21,186 nucleotides of DNA, from positions 1-21,186 of the forward strand of contig JAZNYY010000011.1 in assembly GCA_045594645.1 (NCBI GenBank). The letters are read 5' to 3'. Below are positions 7,495 through 15,681 of the stretch, in pieces. Position numbers and translations under genes: made by a program. Numbering within the stretch: the stretch's first letter is position 1; each line of letters begins with the position of its first letter. This DNA is from Fimenecus sp045594645. Lineage in GTDB: Bacteria > Bacillota > Clostridia > Oscillospirales > Acutalibacteraceae. A model generated the notes under the pieces. The model was not told the DNA's origin. It ran no database searches and saw only the letters and a program-made list of their open reading frames with translations.

Positions 7495-7552
7495 TTTAAG
7501 TTGACTTTTTAATAGCGTGGTGATAAAATATAAATGATTATGTAAACTTAAA
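7495..7552 (+). promoter_or_regulatory. Promoter of the rightward glycan operon, bracketed by an inverted repeat
   Basis: TTGACT (7501-7506) and TAAAAT (7524-7529) are 17 bases apart. The -35 box sits inside TTTAAGTTGAC (7495-7505), whose near-perfect inverted partner GTAAACTTAAA lies at 7542-7552, next to the ribosome binding site. The left half contains TAAGTTGAC, also found at the HTH gene promoter (complement of 6034-6042), so it is a candidate operator. Confidence 0.65.
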
Positions 7553-7566
7553 GGAAGGGGATTGTC

Positions 7567-8502
7567 TTGGCTGATATTTTAGTGACCGGAGGAGCAGGCT
7601 ATATAGGCTCAATTTTAGTTCCTGAATTGCTTAAATCAGGTCATAATGTGACCGTTTTGGATAACTTTATGTACAAGCAGTCTTCACTTCTTGATTGCTG
7701 TCGGTATGAGGGCTTTGAAATAATCAATGGTGACTGCCGTGATGAAGAACTTTTAAAGAAATTAGTTCCAAATAAAAATTATATTATTCCTCTCGGTGCG
7801 TTGGTTGGTTTTCCGCTTTGTGATAAAGACAAAATTGCAGCTACTACCACAAATCTTGATGCGGTGAAGAAAATTCTTGAAATAAGAGCACCTGAACAAC
7901 GCATAATTTTTCCTTGCACCAACAGTGGCTACGGCTTGGGTCAGGGGCAGGAATATTGCACCGAAGAGTCACCGATTTCGCCCATTTCTCTTTACGGTAA
8001 AACCAAAATGGCGGCAGAAAAAGCGGTGCTTGAGGCAGGCAATAGTGTTGCGTTCAGATTTGCAACTCTTTTCGGTGCTTCACCAAGAATGAGAACCGAT
8101 TTGCTTGTGAATGACTTTGTTTACCGTGCAGTTTACGACCGTTCAGCCGTAATTTTTGAAGGTCATTTTATGCGAAATTATCTTCATGTGCGTGACGCTG
8201 CGCGTGCCTTTATTTTCGCAATGGAGCATTTTGAAGAAATGAACGGCAGAACCTTTAATTGTGGTTTAAGTGACGCTAATCTTTCAAAGCTTGAGCTTTG
8301 CGCGATTATTAAAAAATATATACCTAAATTCACATATCTTGAGGCGGATATTGACGCCGACCCGGACAAGCGTAATTACCTTGTTTCAAATGAGAGAATA
8401 GAGAGCTTGGGATTTAAACCTATGTATTCTCTTGATGACGGCATTAAAGAACTGATTAAGGTTTACACAATGATTAAAAATTCTTCTTACGGAAATGTGT
8501 GA
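7567..8502 (+). CDS. Extended SDR: NAD(P)-dependent sugar-nucleotide epimerase/dehydratase/reductase
   Basis: This 311-residue protein has the Rossmann nucleotide-binding motif GGAGYIG at 8-14. The extended-SDR catalytic elements are TNSGYG at about 118-123 and Y143-x3-K147 (YGKTK). The C-terminal substrate-binding half contains EGHFMRNYLHVRD and NLSKLELC. Such enzymes epimerise, dehydrate or reduce NDP-sugars in the cytosol. Given the heptose genes around it, an NDP-heptose is a plausible substrate, but the sequence does not fix substrate or reaction. The start is TTG, supported by AAGGAAGGGG seven bases upstream and by the glycine motif falling at the normal distance from it. It is the first gene of the operon. 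The next gene overlaps or abuts its stop. Confidence 0.88.
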   Translation: MADILVTGGAGYIGSILVPELLKSGHNVTVLDNFMYKQSSLLDCCRYEGFEIINGDCRDEELLKKLVPNKNYIIPLGALVGFPLCDKDKIAATTTNLDAVKKILEIRAPEQRIIFPCTNSGYGLGQGQEYCTEESPISPISLYGKTKMAAEKAVLEAGNSVAFRFATLFGASPRMRTDLLVNDFVYRAVYDRSAVIFEGHFMRNYLHVRDAARAFIFAMEHFEEMNGRTFNCGLSDANLSKLELCAIIKKYIPKFTYLEADIDADPDKRNYLVSNERIESLGFKPMYSLDDGIKELIKVYTMIKNSSYGNV

Positions 8503-8506
8503 TAAA

Positions 8507-8872
8507 ATGAGCCTTGTTAAGATTTTAAAGCCCGATTTCGTGTTCGAGGACGAAAGAGGAATGTTGGCACAGCTTGTAAGCGCAGGGTATTCTCAGGTGA
8601 ATGCGGTGTTTACGAAAAAAGGTGCTGTTCGCGGTAATTTTCATTACCACAAAGAAACTGAAGAATGTTTTTTTGTTTTGAGCGGAGAAATCAGAGTTAC
8701 TCTTTCTCTTGACGATAAAAACGAAACACATATCTTTAAAACGGGAGATATGTTTTTGATAGAAGAAAATGTAAAACACAGCTTTGATTATCTTGAAGAT
8801 ACTTATCTTGTGGTTATGTACACAAAGTGTGTTGAAAAGGAAAACGGCGAAAAAGATATTTTTGTCGATTGA
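8507..8872 (+). CDS. Cupin (WxcM/FdtA-like sugar isomerase or epimerase)
   Basis: The roughly 121-residue single-domain cupin has metal-type ligands in GNFHYHKETEECFFVLSG (H46, H48, acidic residues at 50-53). The second motif is GDMFLIEENVKHSFDY, with H91. Its length and its opening (KILKPDFVFEDERGMLAQL) fit the WxcM/FdtA group of 3,4-ketoisomerases, or epimerase-like cupins that act on keto-NDP-sugars. It could therefore work on a 4-keto intermediate made by an SDR of this operon. An in-frame ATG at 8495 overlaps the previous stop codon; 8507 is preferred because the cupin alignment starts there, but neither start has a strong ribosome binding site. It lies 17 bases upstream of the first radical SAM gene. 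Confidence 0.8.
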   Translation: MSLVKILKPDFVFEDERGMLAQLVSAGYSQVNAVFTKKGAVRGNFHYHKETEECFFVLSGEIRVTLSLDDKNETHIFKTGDMFLIEENVKHSFDYLEDTYLVVMYTKCVEKENGEKDIFVD

Positions 8873-8889
8873 CCAAAGGAGCTTTTTTA

Positions 8890-10827
8890 ATGAAGAATGT
8901 TTATTTTGTGCAAGCAAACGATATTTATGGCACAGAAAAAAAGAATACTTATATTCCTTATGCGGTGGGTTGTATTCAGGCGTATTGTATGGCTAATGAA
9001 ACAATTGCAAAAACATATAAATTCGGCAAAATAATTTACACCCGTCAACCCATTGATGAGGCACTTTCAAAATTAGATAATCCCTATATGGTGCTGTTTT
9101 CGTGCAGCGTGTGGAATACAGAGTACAACAAGGTGCTTGCACAAAAAATCAAAGAAAAATATCCCGAATGTCTTATAACATTTGGTGGGCATAGTATTTC
9201 CTCGGATGGTGAGAACCTTGAAAAACATTCTTATGTTGATTTTCTCACTCATCGTCTCGGTGAAGAACCCACAGAGGGAATTCTTGAAACGCTTGCAACA
9301 AACGGTGACTTGTCAGCTGTTGCGAATATTTCTTACCGAAATGAAAACGGTGAGGTAATAACAACCGCATACGAGGCGCAAAAGGGCGACAATTATCCAT
9401 CGCCTTATCTCAACGGAGTTTTCGATGACCTTCTTGATGACGGAATTGAGTTTTCGGGTCTTCTTGAAACAAACCGCGGTTGCCCAAATGGTTGCTCTTT
9501 CTGCGACTGGAGCTCCTTAAAGGCAAAGGTGCGACTTTTTCCCATAGAGCGAGTTTATGCAGAAATAGATTGGTTTGTTGACCATAAAATTGAATACATT
9601 TATTGCACCGACGGTAATTTTTGTTTATTTGACCGCGATGCCGATATTGCAAATTATCTTGTTGAATGCAAAGAAAAATATGGCTACCCCAAGGTTGCTA
9701 AGGTTTTCTTTACAAAGAACAGATTTAATTTTGTTTTTGATGTGGGAACAAAGTTCTTCAAGAGTGGTCTTGACAAGGCAAAAACAATATCCTTCCAGAG
9801 CCTTAATCCCGAAGTGCTTAAGAATGTGGGTAGAAAAAACATTTCAACAGAAATGTTCAGGGATTTGATGAGACGATATAACGAGGCAAACATTTCAACA
9901 TTTTCAGAGTTGATTTTAGGCTTGCCCGGCGAAACCTATGAAACCTTGTGCGAGGGCGTTTGCTCGCTTATTGAAAGCGGTCAGCATTATGCGATAAATG
10001 TTTACCCTTGCGAGCTTCTTCCTAATTCTGAAATGGGTCAGAAATGGTATAAGGAGAAATACGAAATAAAGAGCACAAGAGTGCCCTTTAAACTTATTCA
10101 CTCAAACGACCGTAACAGCAACAAGGGTATTACGGAATATTCCGAATATGTAACCTCAACATATTCAATGAATGAAAAGGAATGGGCACGAGGACTTCTC
10201 TTTACTTCGTATGTACAGTCGCTTCATAATATGGGGCTTCTGCGTGCAATTGCTATTTATTACAGACACGAATATGACTTTAGTTACAACGATTTTTATA
10301 ATGAATTAATTACATATTCAAAATCAAAAGAGGGAACAGAGCTTAACCGCGTTGTGTCAAGAATAAGCAAGCTTTGTGCAGGAGTAATTAACGGCGAAAA
10401 CGAGCTTGTTGCAACCTGCGAGGGCTATGAGGATATTCTTTGGGGCTTTGATGAGCTCACTTTCCTTGAATTCTATAAAAAGCTTTCTGTGTTTTATGCA
10501 GAGGTAAAAGAGTGGCTTTGTGAAAAATTCGGTTGCACCGAAAAAGAAGAGGCTCTTTTTAAATATCAGTATGATATTATGAAGAAAGTCGGCGGAGAAA
10601 AAATAACAATTACTTCGGATTATGACTTTTATCATTATTTAAAAAATGTTTATGCAAACGATTATAAAGAATTATCCGATACAAAGATAACTCTTGAAAT
10701 TGAAGATGACACACCCGTTTCTACTCTTGACGATTTTGCAAGAGAGGTAGTCTGGTATGGTCGTAACAGACGCGCGTCTGACTATACAAGCAAAAATTAC
10801 ACGGTTAAGTTCAATGCCGATAATTGA
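8890..10827 (+). CDS. Radical SAM protein with B12-type N-terminal domain (first of two paralogues)
   Basis: The 645-residue protein has a Rossmann-like N-terminal domain of the cobalamin-binding type (about 1-150, with CSVWNTEYNK and FGGHS near 99-103). The radical SAM core has the cluster motif C198-x3-C202-x2-C205 in ETNRGCPNGCSFCDW, plus downstream elements such as ELILGLPGE. A long C-terminal extension ends in VVWYGRNRRAS. The classical cobalamin axial-ligand motif DxHxxG is not visible, and the usual GEGE loop after the first domain reads GEEPTEG, so B12 binding is uncertain. Radical SAM enzymes of this architecture methylate or rearrange unactivated carbons; here the substrate may be a sugar or lipid-linked glycan precursor. 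The start at 8890 has AAAGGAG eight bases upstream. The paralogue follows after 26 bases. Confidence 0.85.
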   Translation: MKNVYFVQANDIYGTEKKNTYIPYAVGCIQAYCMANETIAKTYKFGKIIYTRQPIDEALSKLDNPYMVLFSCSVWNTEYNKVLAQKIKEKYPECLITFGGHSISSDGENLEKHSYVDFLTHRLGEEPTEGILETLATNGDLSAVANISYRNENGEVITTAYEAQKGDNYPSPYLNGVFDDLLDDGIEFSGLLETNRGCPNGCSFCDWSSLKAKVRLFPIERVYAEIDWFVDHKIEYIYCTDGNFCLFDRDADIANYLVECKEKYGYPKVAKVFFTKNRFNFVFDVGTKFFKSGLDKAKTISFQSLNPEVLKNVGRKNISTEMFRDLMRRYNEANISTFSELILGLPGETYETLCEGVCSLIESGQHYAINVYPCELLPNSEMGQKWYKEKYEIKSTRVPFKLIHSNDRNSNKGITEYSEYVTSTYSMNEKEWARGLLFTSYVQSLHNMGLLRAIAIYYRHEYDFSYNDFYNELITYSKSKEGTELNRVVSRISKLCAGVINGENELVATCEGYEDILWGFDELTFLEFYKKLSVFYAEVKEWLCEKFGCTEKEEALFKYQYDIMKKVGGEKITITSDYDFYHYLKNVYANDYKELSDTKITLEIEDDTPVSTLDDFAREVVWYGRNRRASDYTSKNYTVKFNADN

Positions 10828-10853
10828 TTTTTTGTTAGATTTGGAGATTTAAA

Positions 10854-12755
10854 ATGAAAAATGTATATTTTGTGCAGGTGGGCTTTGGCTTTGATGGCTC
10901 GGTTTATCTGCCTTATGCAGTCGGCACAATGCTTGCCTACTGCAAGCAGGATGCAGAAATAAACAGAATATATGATTTCCCCGATATTATTTTCAGTCGT
11001 GAAAAGCTTGAGACTGCTACCAATAAAATTGAGGCTCCTTATCTTGTGGGTTTTTCCTGCAGTGTCTGGAATATGGAGTACAACAAGGCGTTGGCAAAAC
11101 TCATTAAAGAGAAATATCCCGAATGTATTATTGTTTTCGGTGGGCACAGCGTCAATGAAAATTCAGAGCTTTTGGCAACAGAGGAATATATTGATATTCT
11201 TATGCTTGGCGAGGGTGAAGAAACCTTACATTCTTTACTTTTAAATCTCAATTCAGGCTCGCTTGAGCAGGTTAACAATATTGCGTTCAGAAAAGATGGT
11301 AAGATATTTGCAACAGAGCGTGCTTATCGTATGGATATTTCACAGTATCCGTCACCTTATCTCAGCGGAATTTTTGATGAGATAATGGCAAAGAACCCTG
11401 ACACTGATTTTCTTGCAGTTCTTGAAACAAACCGCGGATGCCCATATTCCTGCTCATATTGTGACTGGACAGCGGGCAGAAAAATGAGATTTTTCCCGAT
11501 GGAAAAGGTTCTTGCAGAAATCAACTGGCTTTCAGAACATAAAATCGCCTATTGCTTCTGCGCAGACTCAAATTTCGGTATGTTTGACCGCGATGTTCAG
11601 GTTGCCGAAGCGCTTATTGAAGCTAAAAAGAAAACAGGATATCCCGAGGTTTTCAGACCTTGCTATGAAAAGAACAGCGCTGAAAGAGTTTTCAAAATAT
11701 GCAGTTCGCTTAACAGTGTGGGTATGGATAAGGGAGCAACAATGGCTTATCAGACACTTTCTGATGAGGCTCTTGCTAATATCGGAAGAAAAAATCTCAC
11801 AATGGAGCATTTTTCTTCACTTATGAAAAAGTACAATCAGGATGGAATTCCAACATACTCCGAGCTGATTTTAGGCTTGCCCGGTGAAACAAAAGAGAGC
11901 TTCTGTAAGGGTATTTGCAAGCTTTTTGAAAACGGTCAGCACAATTCGGTCAGCGTTTATTATTGCGAGATTTTGCCTAATTCTGAAATGGCTCAGCCCG
12001 AATATCTTGAAAAACATGGTATTGAGGTAATGAAGGTGGGCTTTAACCATATTCATAGTGCTCCGCAAAAGGACGAAGAGGTAAAAGAATATTCTTATCT
12101 TGTGCGTTCAACCGCTACTATGAGCCGTGAGGATTGGGTTTATGCGAACCTTTTCTCAATTTGTGTGCAAACATTTCATAGCCTTGGTATTTTAAGATAT
12201 TTTGCAATGTATCTTCACGAAGAAAAGGGAGTTTCATATTACGATTTTTATGCTTCACTTTTGCAATTTATTTTAAAAGGTAATGGTAAGCTTAACAAAT
12301 TGTGGAACACCTTTAAGGTAAAATATGAAAACTCATTTGACGGTGACTGGAACTATTATAACGAAGATTTCGGTAATGTTACCTGGTTCTTTGAAGAGGG
12401 GGCATTTCTTGAAATTGTTAATGAATATGACGATTATTTCTGCGAAATAAAGAGCTTTTTGCAAGCTTATGACATTGATGAAGCTTTCTTCAATGAGCTC
12501 GCAAAATATCAGAAGGCAATAATCAGAAAGCCCTTTGACCGCAAGAAAAAATTAACTTTTGAATACAATTTTTATAATTATTTTGATAATCTTACAACGG
12601 GTACACCAGCAGAGCTCAGAAAAGAAAACTCTGTGCTTGAGGTAACACCCAAAACAGAGTACGAAGTGTTTGCTGATTATGCAAAAGAAACCGTCTGGTT
12701 CGGTAGACGCCGAGGCGCTACAATTTACGGCAGTCGTGAAATTAAAGAGAATTAA
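10854..12755 (+). CDS. Radical SAM protein with B12-type N-terminal domain (second paralogue)
   Basis: The 633-residue protein is co-linear with the preceding one. It begins MKNVYFVQ, carries CSVWNMEYNK and FGGHS in the N-terminal domain, and keeps an intact GEGEET loop (about 119-124). The cluster motif is C196-x3-C200-x2-C203 in ETNRGCPYSCSYCDW, followed by SELILGLPGET. The C-terminal motif is TVWFGRRRGAT. It is clearly a tandem duplicate that has diverged, so the two may act in sequence or as a heteromer. No DxHxxG cobalamin ligand motif is evident. The reaction is unknown; the operon suggests C-methylation, epimerisation or a similar modification of a heptose-containing precursor. The ATG start has TTGGAG seven bases before it. 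The gene is followed by a pair of membrane-protein genes after 32 bases. Confidence 0.85.
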   Translation: MKNVYFVQVGFGFDGSVYLPYAVGTMLAYCKQDAEINRIYDFPDIIFSREKLETATNKIEAPYLVGFSCSVWNMEYNKALAKLIKEKYPECIIVFGGHSVNENSELLATEEYIDILMLGEGEETLHSLLLNLNSGSLEQVNNIAFRKDGKIFATERAYRMDISQYPSPYLSGIFDEIMAKNPDTDFLAVLETNRGCPYSCSYCDWTAGRKMRFFPMEKVLAEINWLSEHKIAYCFCADSNFGMFDRDVQVAEALIEAKKKTGYPEVFRPCYEKNSAERVFKICSSLNSVGMDKGATMAYQTLSDEALANIGRKNLTMEHFSSLMKKYNQDGIPTYSELILGLPGETKESFCKGICKLFENGQHNSVSVYYCEILPNSEMAQPEYLEKHGIEVMKVGFNHIHSAPQKDEEVKEYSYLVRSTATMSREDWVYANLFSICVQTFHSLGILRYFAMYLHEEKGVSYYDFYASLLQFILKGNGKLNKLWNTFKVKYENSFDGDWNYYNEDFGNVTWFFEEGAFLEIVNEYDDYFCEIKSFLQAYDIDEAFFNELAKYQKAIIRKPFDRKKKLTFEYNFYNYFDNLTTGTPAELRKENSVLEVTPKTEYEVFADYAKETVWFGRRRGATIYGSREIKEN

Positions 12756-12787
12756 CTGATTTTATTGCAAGGAGAGAAAGTGACATA

Positions 12788-14038
12788 ATGAAAGCAATAA
12801 AGACAATCTGGAATAAGCATTATTATGCAATTTGCTTTTTTGCTTTTATATTAGTTTATTATTTTGGTCTTGCAGGAAGCATTAATTCGTGGCGAGTAGA
12901 TTCAGTTTCGTTAGCTTTTCATGCGGTAGATTTCAGCATGGGATTTTGTTCAAAAATTCTTCCGGGCGCAATTTACAATATTTTTTTTGATGATGTCACA
13001 ATTGCAAAAGTTTCAATATACGAAATAGTATTAATTCTTGTTTTTTTGTTGCTCGTTTGTTTTTTCCTGGAAAAAGTAATATTAAAATTACCTTTCGAAT
13101 ATCGAAAAACAGGAATGTTAGTAATTTATTTTTTTATTACGGGGCCTGGTAATTTATCTAACTATGTAACTGAACTGGGTATGTTAGATGTTTATTGGGT
13201 GTTCTTATTATGTGCTTTTATAATTTGCATATCTAAAAGCTCTTTATATTTGTTCATCGTTCCGCTTTCGCTTTTACTAGTAATGATTCATTATTCTAGC
13301 ATATTGTGCTTTGTTCCTTTGTTTGCGATATTGATGCTATATAAAATTTCGTGCTTGAACGAAAGAAAAGAAAGAAATTTGTTGATTTTTACTTTTTTTG
13401 TGACGGTTATTTTATCAATATCTCTAACAATTTATTTTGTTCTTTTTGAATCTAAAAATTTGACATACTCTTTGAGCGATTTCAACAATATCTTACTTTC
13501 ACGCGGAGTAGAAGCTGAGGATTTAAATTATTATGAGTTCGGTCTTTATCGCGAAGCTGTTGGTGCAGAAAATGTAGATATATATCAGTCAGGGTTGAAT
13601 TATGTTTTTTCTGTAATAAAACAACAGGTTAATGCTACTTTTGCCATTTTTAAGCAAGTGTTTTGGTATAGTGGATATGGCTTAAAAGCACTGTATGTGT
13701 TGGCGTTGTTGAGCCCCATTGTTGCATTTGTTTTTAATTGTTTAATTCATTATATTAAGGGAAACAAAGAAAACAAGTTGAAAGTTTTATCATATATCTG
13801 TATGATGATATTACCTATTGCAACACTCTGCTTTGGGCTTATTTATTCAACGGATATGATTCGTTGGATAAGTCATTCTTTTATGCCTTTATGCATTTCT
13901 TTCCTCTTTGTCTTAAACAACGAGGGGATAAAAGCATGGAGATATGTGAAAGAAAAAATTTCGAGTATTCCGTTACCAATGCTTGCATTTTATGGAGCTT
14001 TTTATACAGTATCGCTTTTTGACCCTTATGGTGCGTGA
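12788..14038 (+). CDS. Multi-pass membrane protein, possible glycan polymerase or GT-C-like transferase
   Basis: The 416-residue protein has roughly ten hydrophobic segments and a distinctive loop after the first one (HAVDFSMGFCSKILPGAIYN, about 47-66). One large polar region lies at about 225-275. I recognise no named family. The topology and operon position fit a Wzy-like polymerase or a lipid-linked-sugar glycosyltransferase of the GT-C type. No catalytic motif proves either. The coding sequence is visibly richer in T and A than the flanking enzyme genes, partly because of its hydrophobic codons. AAGGAGAG lies about 11 bases upstream of the ATG. Its stop overlaps the start of the next gene, which is also a membrane protein, so the two probably work together. 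Confidence 0.7.
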   Translation: MKAIKTIWNKHYYAICFFAFILVYYFGLAGSINSWRVDSVSLAFHAVDFSMGFCSKILPGAIYNIFFDDVTIAKVSIYEIVLILVFLLLVCFFLEKVILKLPFEYRKTGMLVIYFFITGPGNLSNYVTELGMLDVYWVFLLCAFIICISKSSLYLFIVPLSLLLVMIHYSSILCFVPLFAILMLYKISCLNERKERNLLIFTFFVTVILSISLTIYFVLFESKNLTYSLSDFNNILLSRGVEAEDLNYYEFGLYREAVGAENVDIYQSGLNYVFSVIKQQVNATFAIFKQVFWYSGYGLKALYVLALLSPIVAFVFNCLIHYIKGNKENKLKVLSYICMMILPIATLCFGLIYSTDMIRWISHSFMPLCISFLFVLNNEGIKAWRYVKEKISSIPLPMLAFYGAFYTVSLFDPYGA

Positions 14039-14808
14039 TTAAAATGGATTTGAATACAAAATTGCAATTTAAAAAAATAATGTGTTTATTGTTTTTTGAG
14101 CTTATTTGGTTGCTTTCGACTTTAAGTGAATTCTTTGTTACTGGTATGGAAACAGAAAAAGTTTTATTTGTTGTAAGTATTTTCATATCTTGTGTATTAA
14201 TTAATATTGAAAAAAGCAGTTTCATTATTTATTTCATTGCTATGGTTATAGTTGCATTTTTGAATATAACCGACATAGACTATTTGCTTTTAGCACTTCC
14301 TTTTGTTATACTTTTCTGTGTTTATAAAGAGGGCGCTATTAAACCTTCATCTAAAGAGCAAAATTACTTGTTTTTGTTTTTTACTACGATGTCAATTGTA
14401 ATAATGATTCTTTTGCTGGTATATAGCATTGGTAAAATCTACTCTCCGCTTTCAAATTCACGCTTTACAGATTTTCTTCATCTTGATTATATAATTGCTT
14501 GTTTGGTTCTGGCTTTGCTGCTTGTGTTGTCAATCGTAAAATATTTGAAATCAGAAAAAAAAGAAAAAAATCATTATAAAAAGATTTGCATATGTTATGC
14601 TCTCGGCGTGGCAGTGTTTTTTGAGTTTTTGTTTTATTGCTATGCGACTTTCGGCGGAACAAAGTTTCCGCCAAGAGTATTGTTGTTTCCGGTATACACC
14701 GGTCTTTGTGTAATGGCGTATAATAGCGAACCCGTTTTAATGAGTTGTTTTAAGAAAATAGATTATCTCTTCACAAAATTTTCAGAGAAAAAACAGGTGA
14801 AAGAATGA
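14035..14808 (+). CDS. Multi-pass membrane protein of unknown function
   Basis: The roughly 257-residue protein has about seven to eight hydrophobic segments and no recognisable family motif. The GTG at 14035 overlaps the previous stop codon (GTGA); the ATG at 14044 is an equally possible start, and neither has a clear ribosome binding site, which suggests translational coupling to the preceding membrane protein. Its end overlaps the next gene by four bases (ATGA). It has the same AT-rich coding style as its partner. It may be the second half of a two-subunit membrane machine for glycan assembly or export, but this rests on position only. Confidence 0.65.
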   Translation: MIKMDLNTKLQFKKIMCLLFFELIWLLSTLSEFFVTGMETEKVLFVVSIFISCVLINIEKSSFIIYFIAMVIVAFLNITDIDYLLLALPFVILFCVYKEGAIKPSSKEQNYLFLFFTTMSIVIMILLLVYSIGKIYSPLSNSRFTDFLHLDYIIACLVLALLLVLSIVKYLKSEKKEKNHYKKICICYALGVAVFFEFLFYCYATFGGTKFPPRVLLFPVYTGLCVMAYNSEPVLMSCFKKIDYLFTKFSEKKQVKE

Positions 14809-15650
14809 TTTTGGTAGTTGGTTGCGGATTCTTAGGCAGTTATATTGCAAAGAATTCTCTTGAAAACACAAATGAATCTGTTGTTGCTACAGTGCGTGAT
14901 TTGAGTAATTCTCCACATCTTGAGGGTGTGCAGTTTGTGAAATGCGATGTAACAAATAAAGATGATATATTGCGACTTTACGAGCAGACAAAAAATGAAG
15001 AGCTCACGGTGTTTTATCTTGCTGCTTGTCATAATGTGGATTTTGTTTTTGAAAATCCGGAAGTGGCTGAAAAAATCAACTGTGGTTCGTTAGAACAGTT
15101 TTTGTCAATAATGACAAATGTCAAAAAGCTGTTTTTTGCGTCTACTGACTGTGTTTACGGTGAAAATGGCGATGTGCCGAAGCTTAATGAGAATTCACCG
15201 CTTATGCCCGTTAATGAATATGGCAGACAAAAAATTAAGGCGGAGAAAATTGTTCTTTCAAAAGGCTTTGTTGTTACAAGATTACCATTTATGATGGGAC
15301 CAACTTTGTCAGATAAACCGCATTTTTATGACAGAATCTGCCGACAGCTTAATAACAATGAAAAAATAGAAATGATTGACGGAATGGCTCGTTCTGTGTT
15401 AAGCTATGATGAGGTTGCGAATTATTTGATTGCTTTATCGCAAAAGGACATGCTTCCGCAGATTATAAATGTTTGCGGTGATGAGGGCTTGACTAAGTAT
15501 GAAATAGGTTGCCGTATCGCACGGGAAATCGGTGCGGATGAAAACCTTGTTGAAAGATTATCAGAGGAGCAGGGCAGTAAGTTCTTTAAGGATAAGCGTG
15601 CTTCTGTGAGCGTTATGGATAATAGTCTTTTAAAAGCACTGTTGAAATAG
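14805..15650 (+). CDS. Extended SDR, RmlD-like NAD(P)-dependent sugar reductase/epimerase
   Basis: The 281-residue protein has the nucleotide-binding motif GCGFLG at 6-11. The catalytic elements are S113/T114 (FASTDCVYG) and Y139-x3-K143 (YGRQK). Length and layout resemble RmlD-type reductases and related short epimerases, which reduce a 4-keto-NDP-sugar as the last step of a deoxy- or epimerised-sugar pathway. With the first SDR and the cupin it could complete a dehydration, isomerisation and reduction sequence on the heptose nucleotide; this is inference. The ATG overlaps the upstream stop (ATGA), and GGTGA is the only weak ribosome-binding sequence nearby, so translation is probably coupled. 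The heptose kinase follows after 31 bases. Confidence 0.85.
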   Translation: MILVVGCGFLGSYIAKNSLENTNESVVATVRDLSNSPHLEGVQFVKCDVTNKDDILRLYEQTKNEELTVFYLAACHNVDFVFENPEVAEKINCGSLEQFLSIMTNVKKLFFASTDCVYGENGDVPKLNENSPLMPVNEYGRQKIKAEKIVLSKGFVVTRLPFMMGPTLSDKPHFYDRICRQLNNNEKIEMIDGMARSVLSYDEVANYLIALSQKDMLPQIINVCGDEGLTKYEIGCRIAREIGADENLVERLSEEQGSKFFKDKRASVSVMDNSLLKALLK

Positions 15651-15681
15651 TTGGTGGTATAAACGAAAGGGAGGGGAAAAT

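Noticed and set aside
7406..7566. Possible riboswitch in the divergent promoter region
   Set aside because: The leaders are only about 30 bases long; the inverted repeat brackets the promoter itself, which fits an operator better than an RNA structure.
8890..12755. Assignment of the radical SAM pair to tRNA modification (MiaB-like) enzymes
   Set aside because: There is no TRAM domain and no MiaB-type N-terminal cysteine set; the CDW motif, long C-terminal extension and operon context do not fit.
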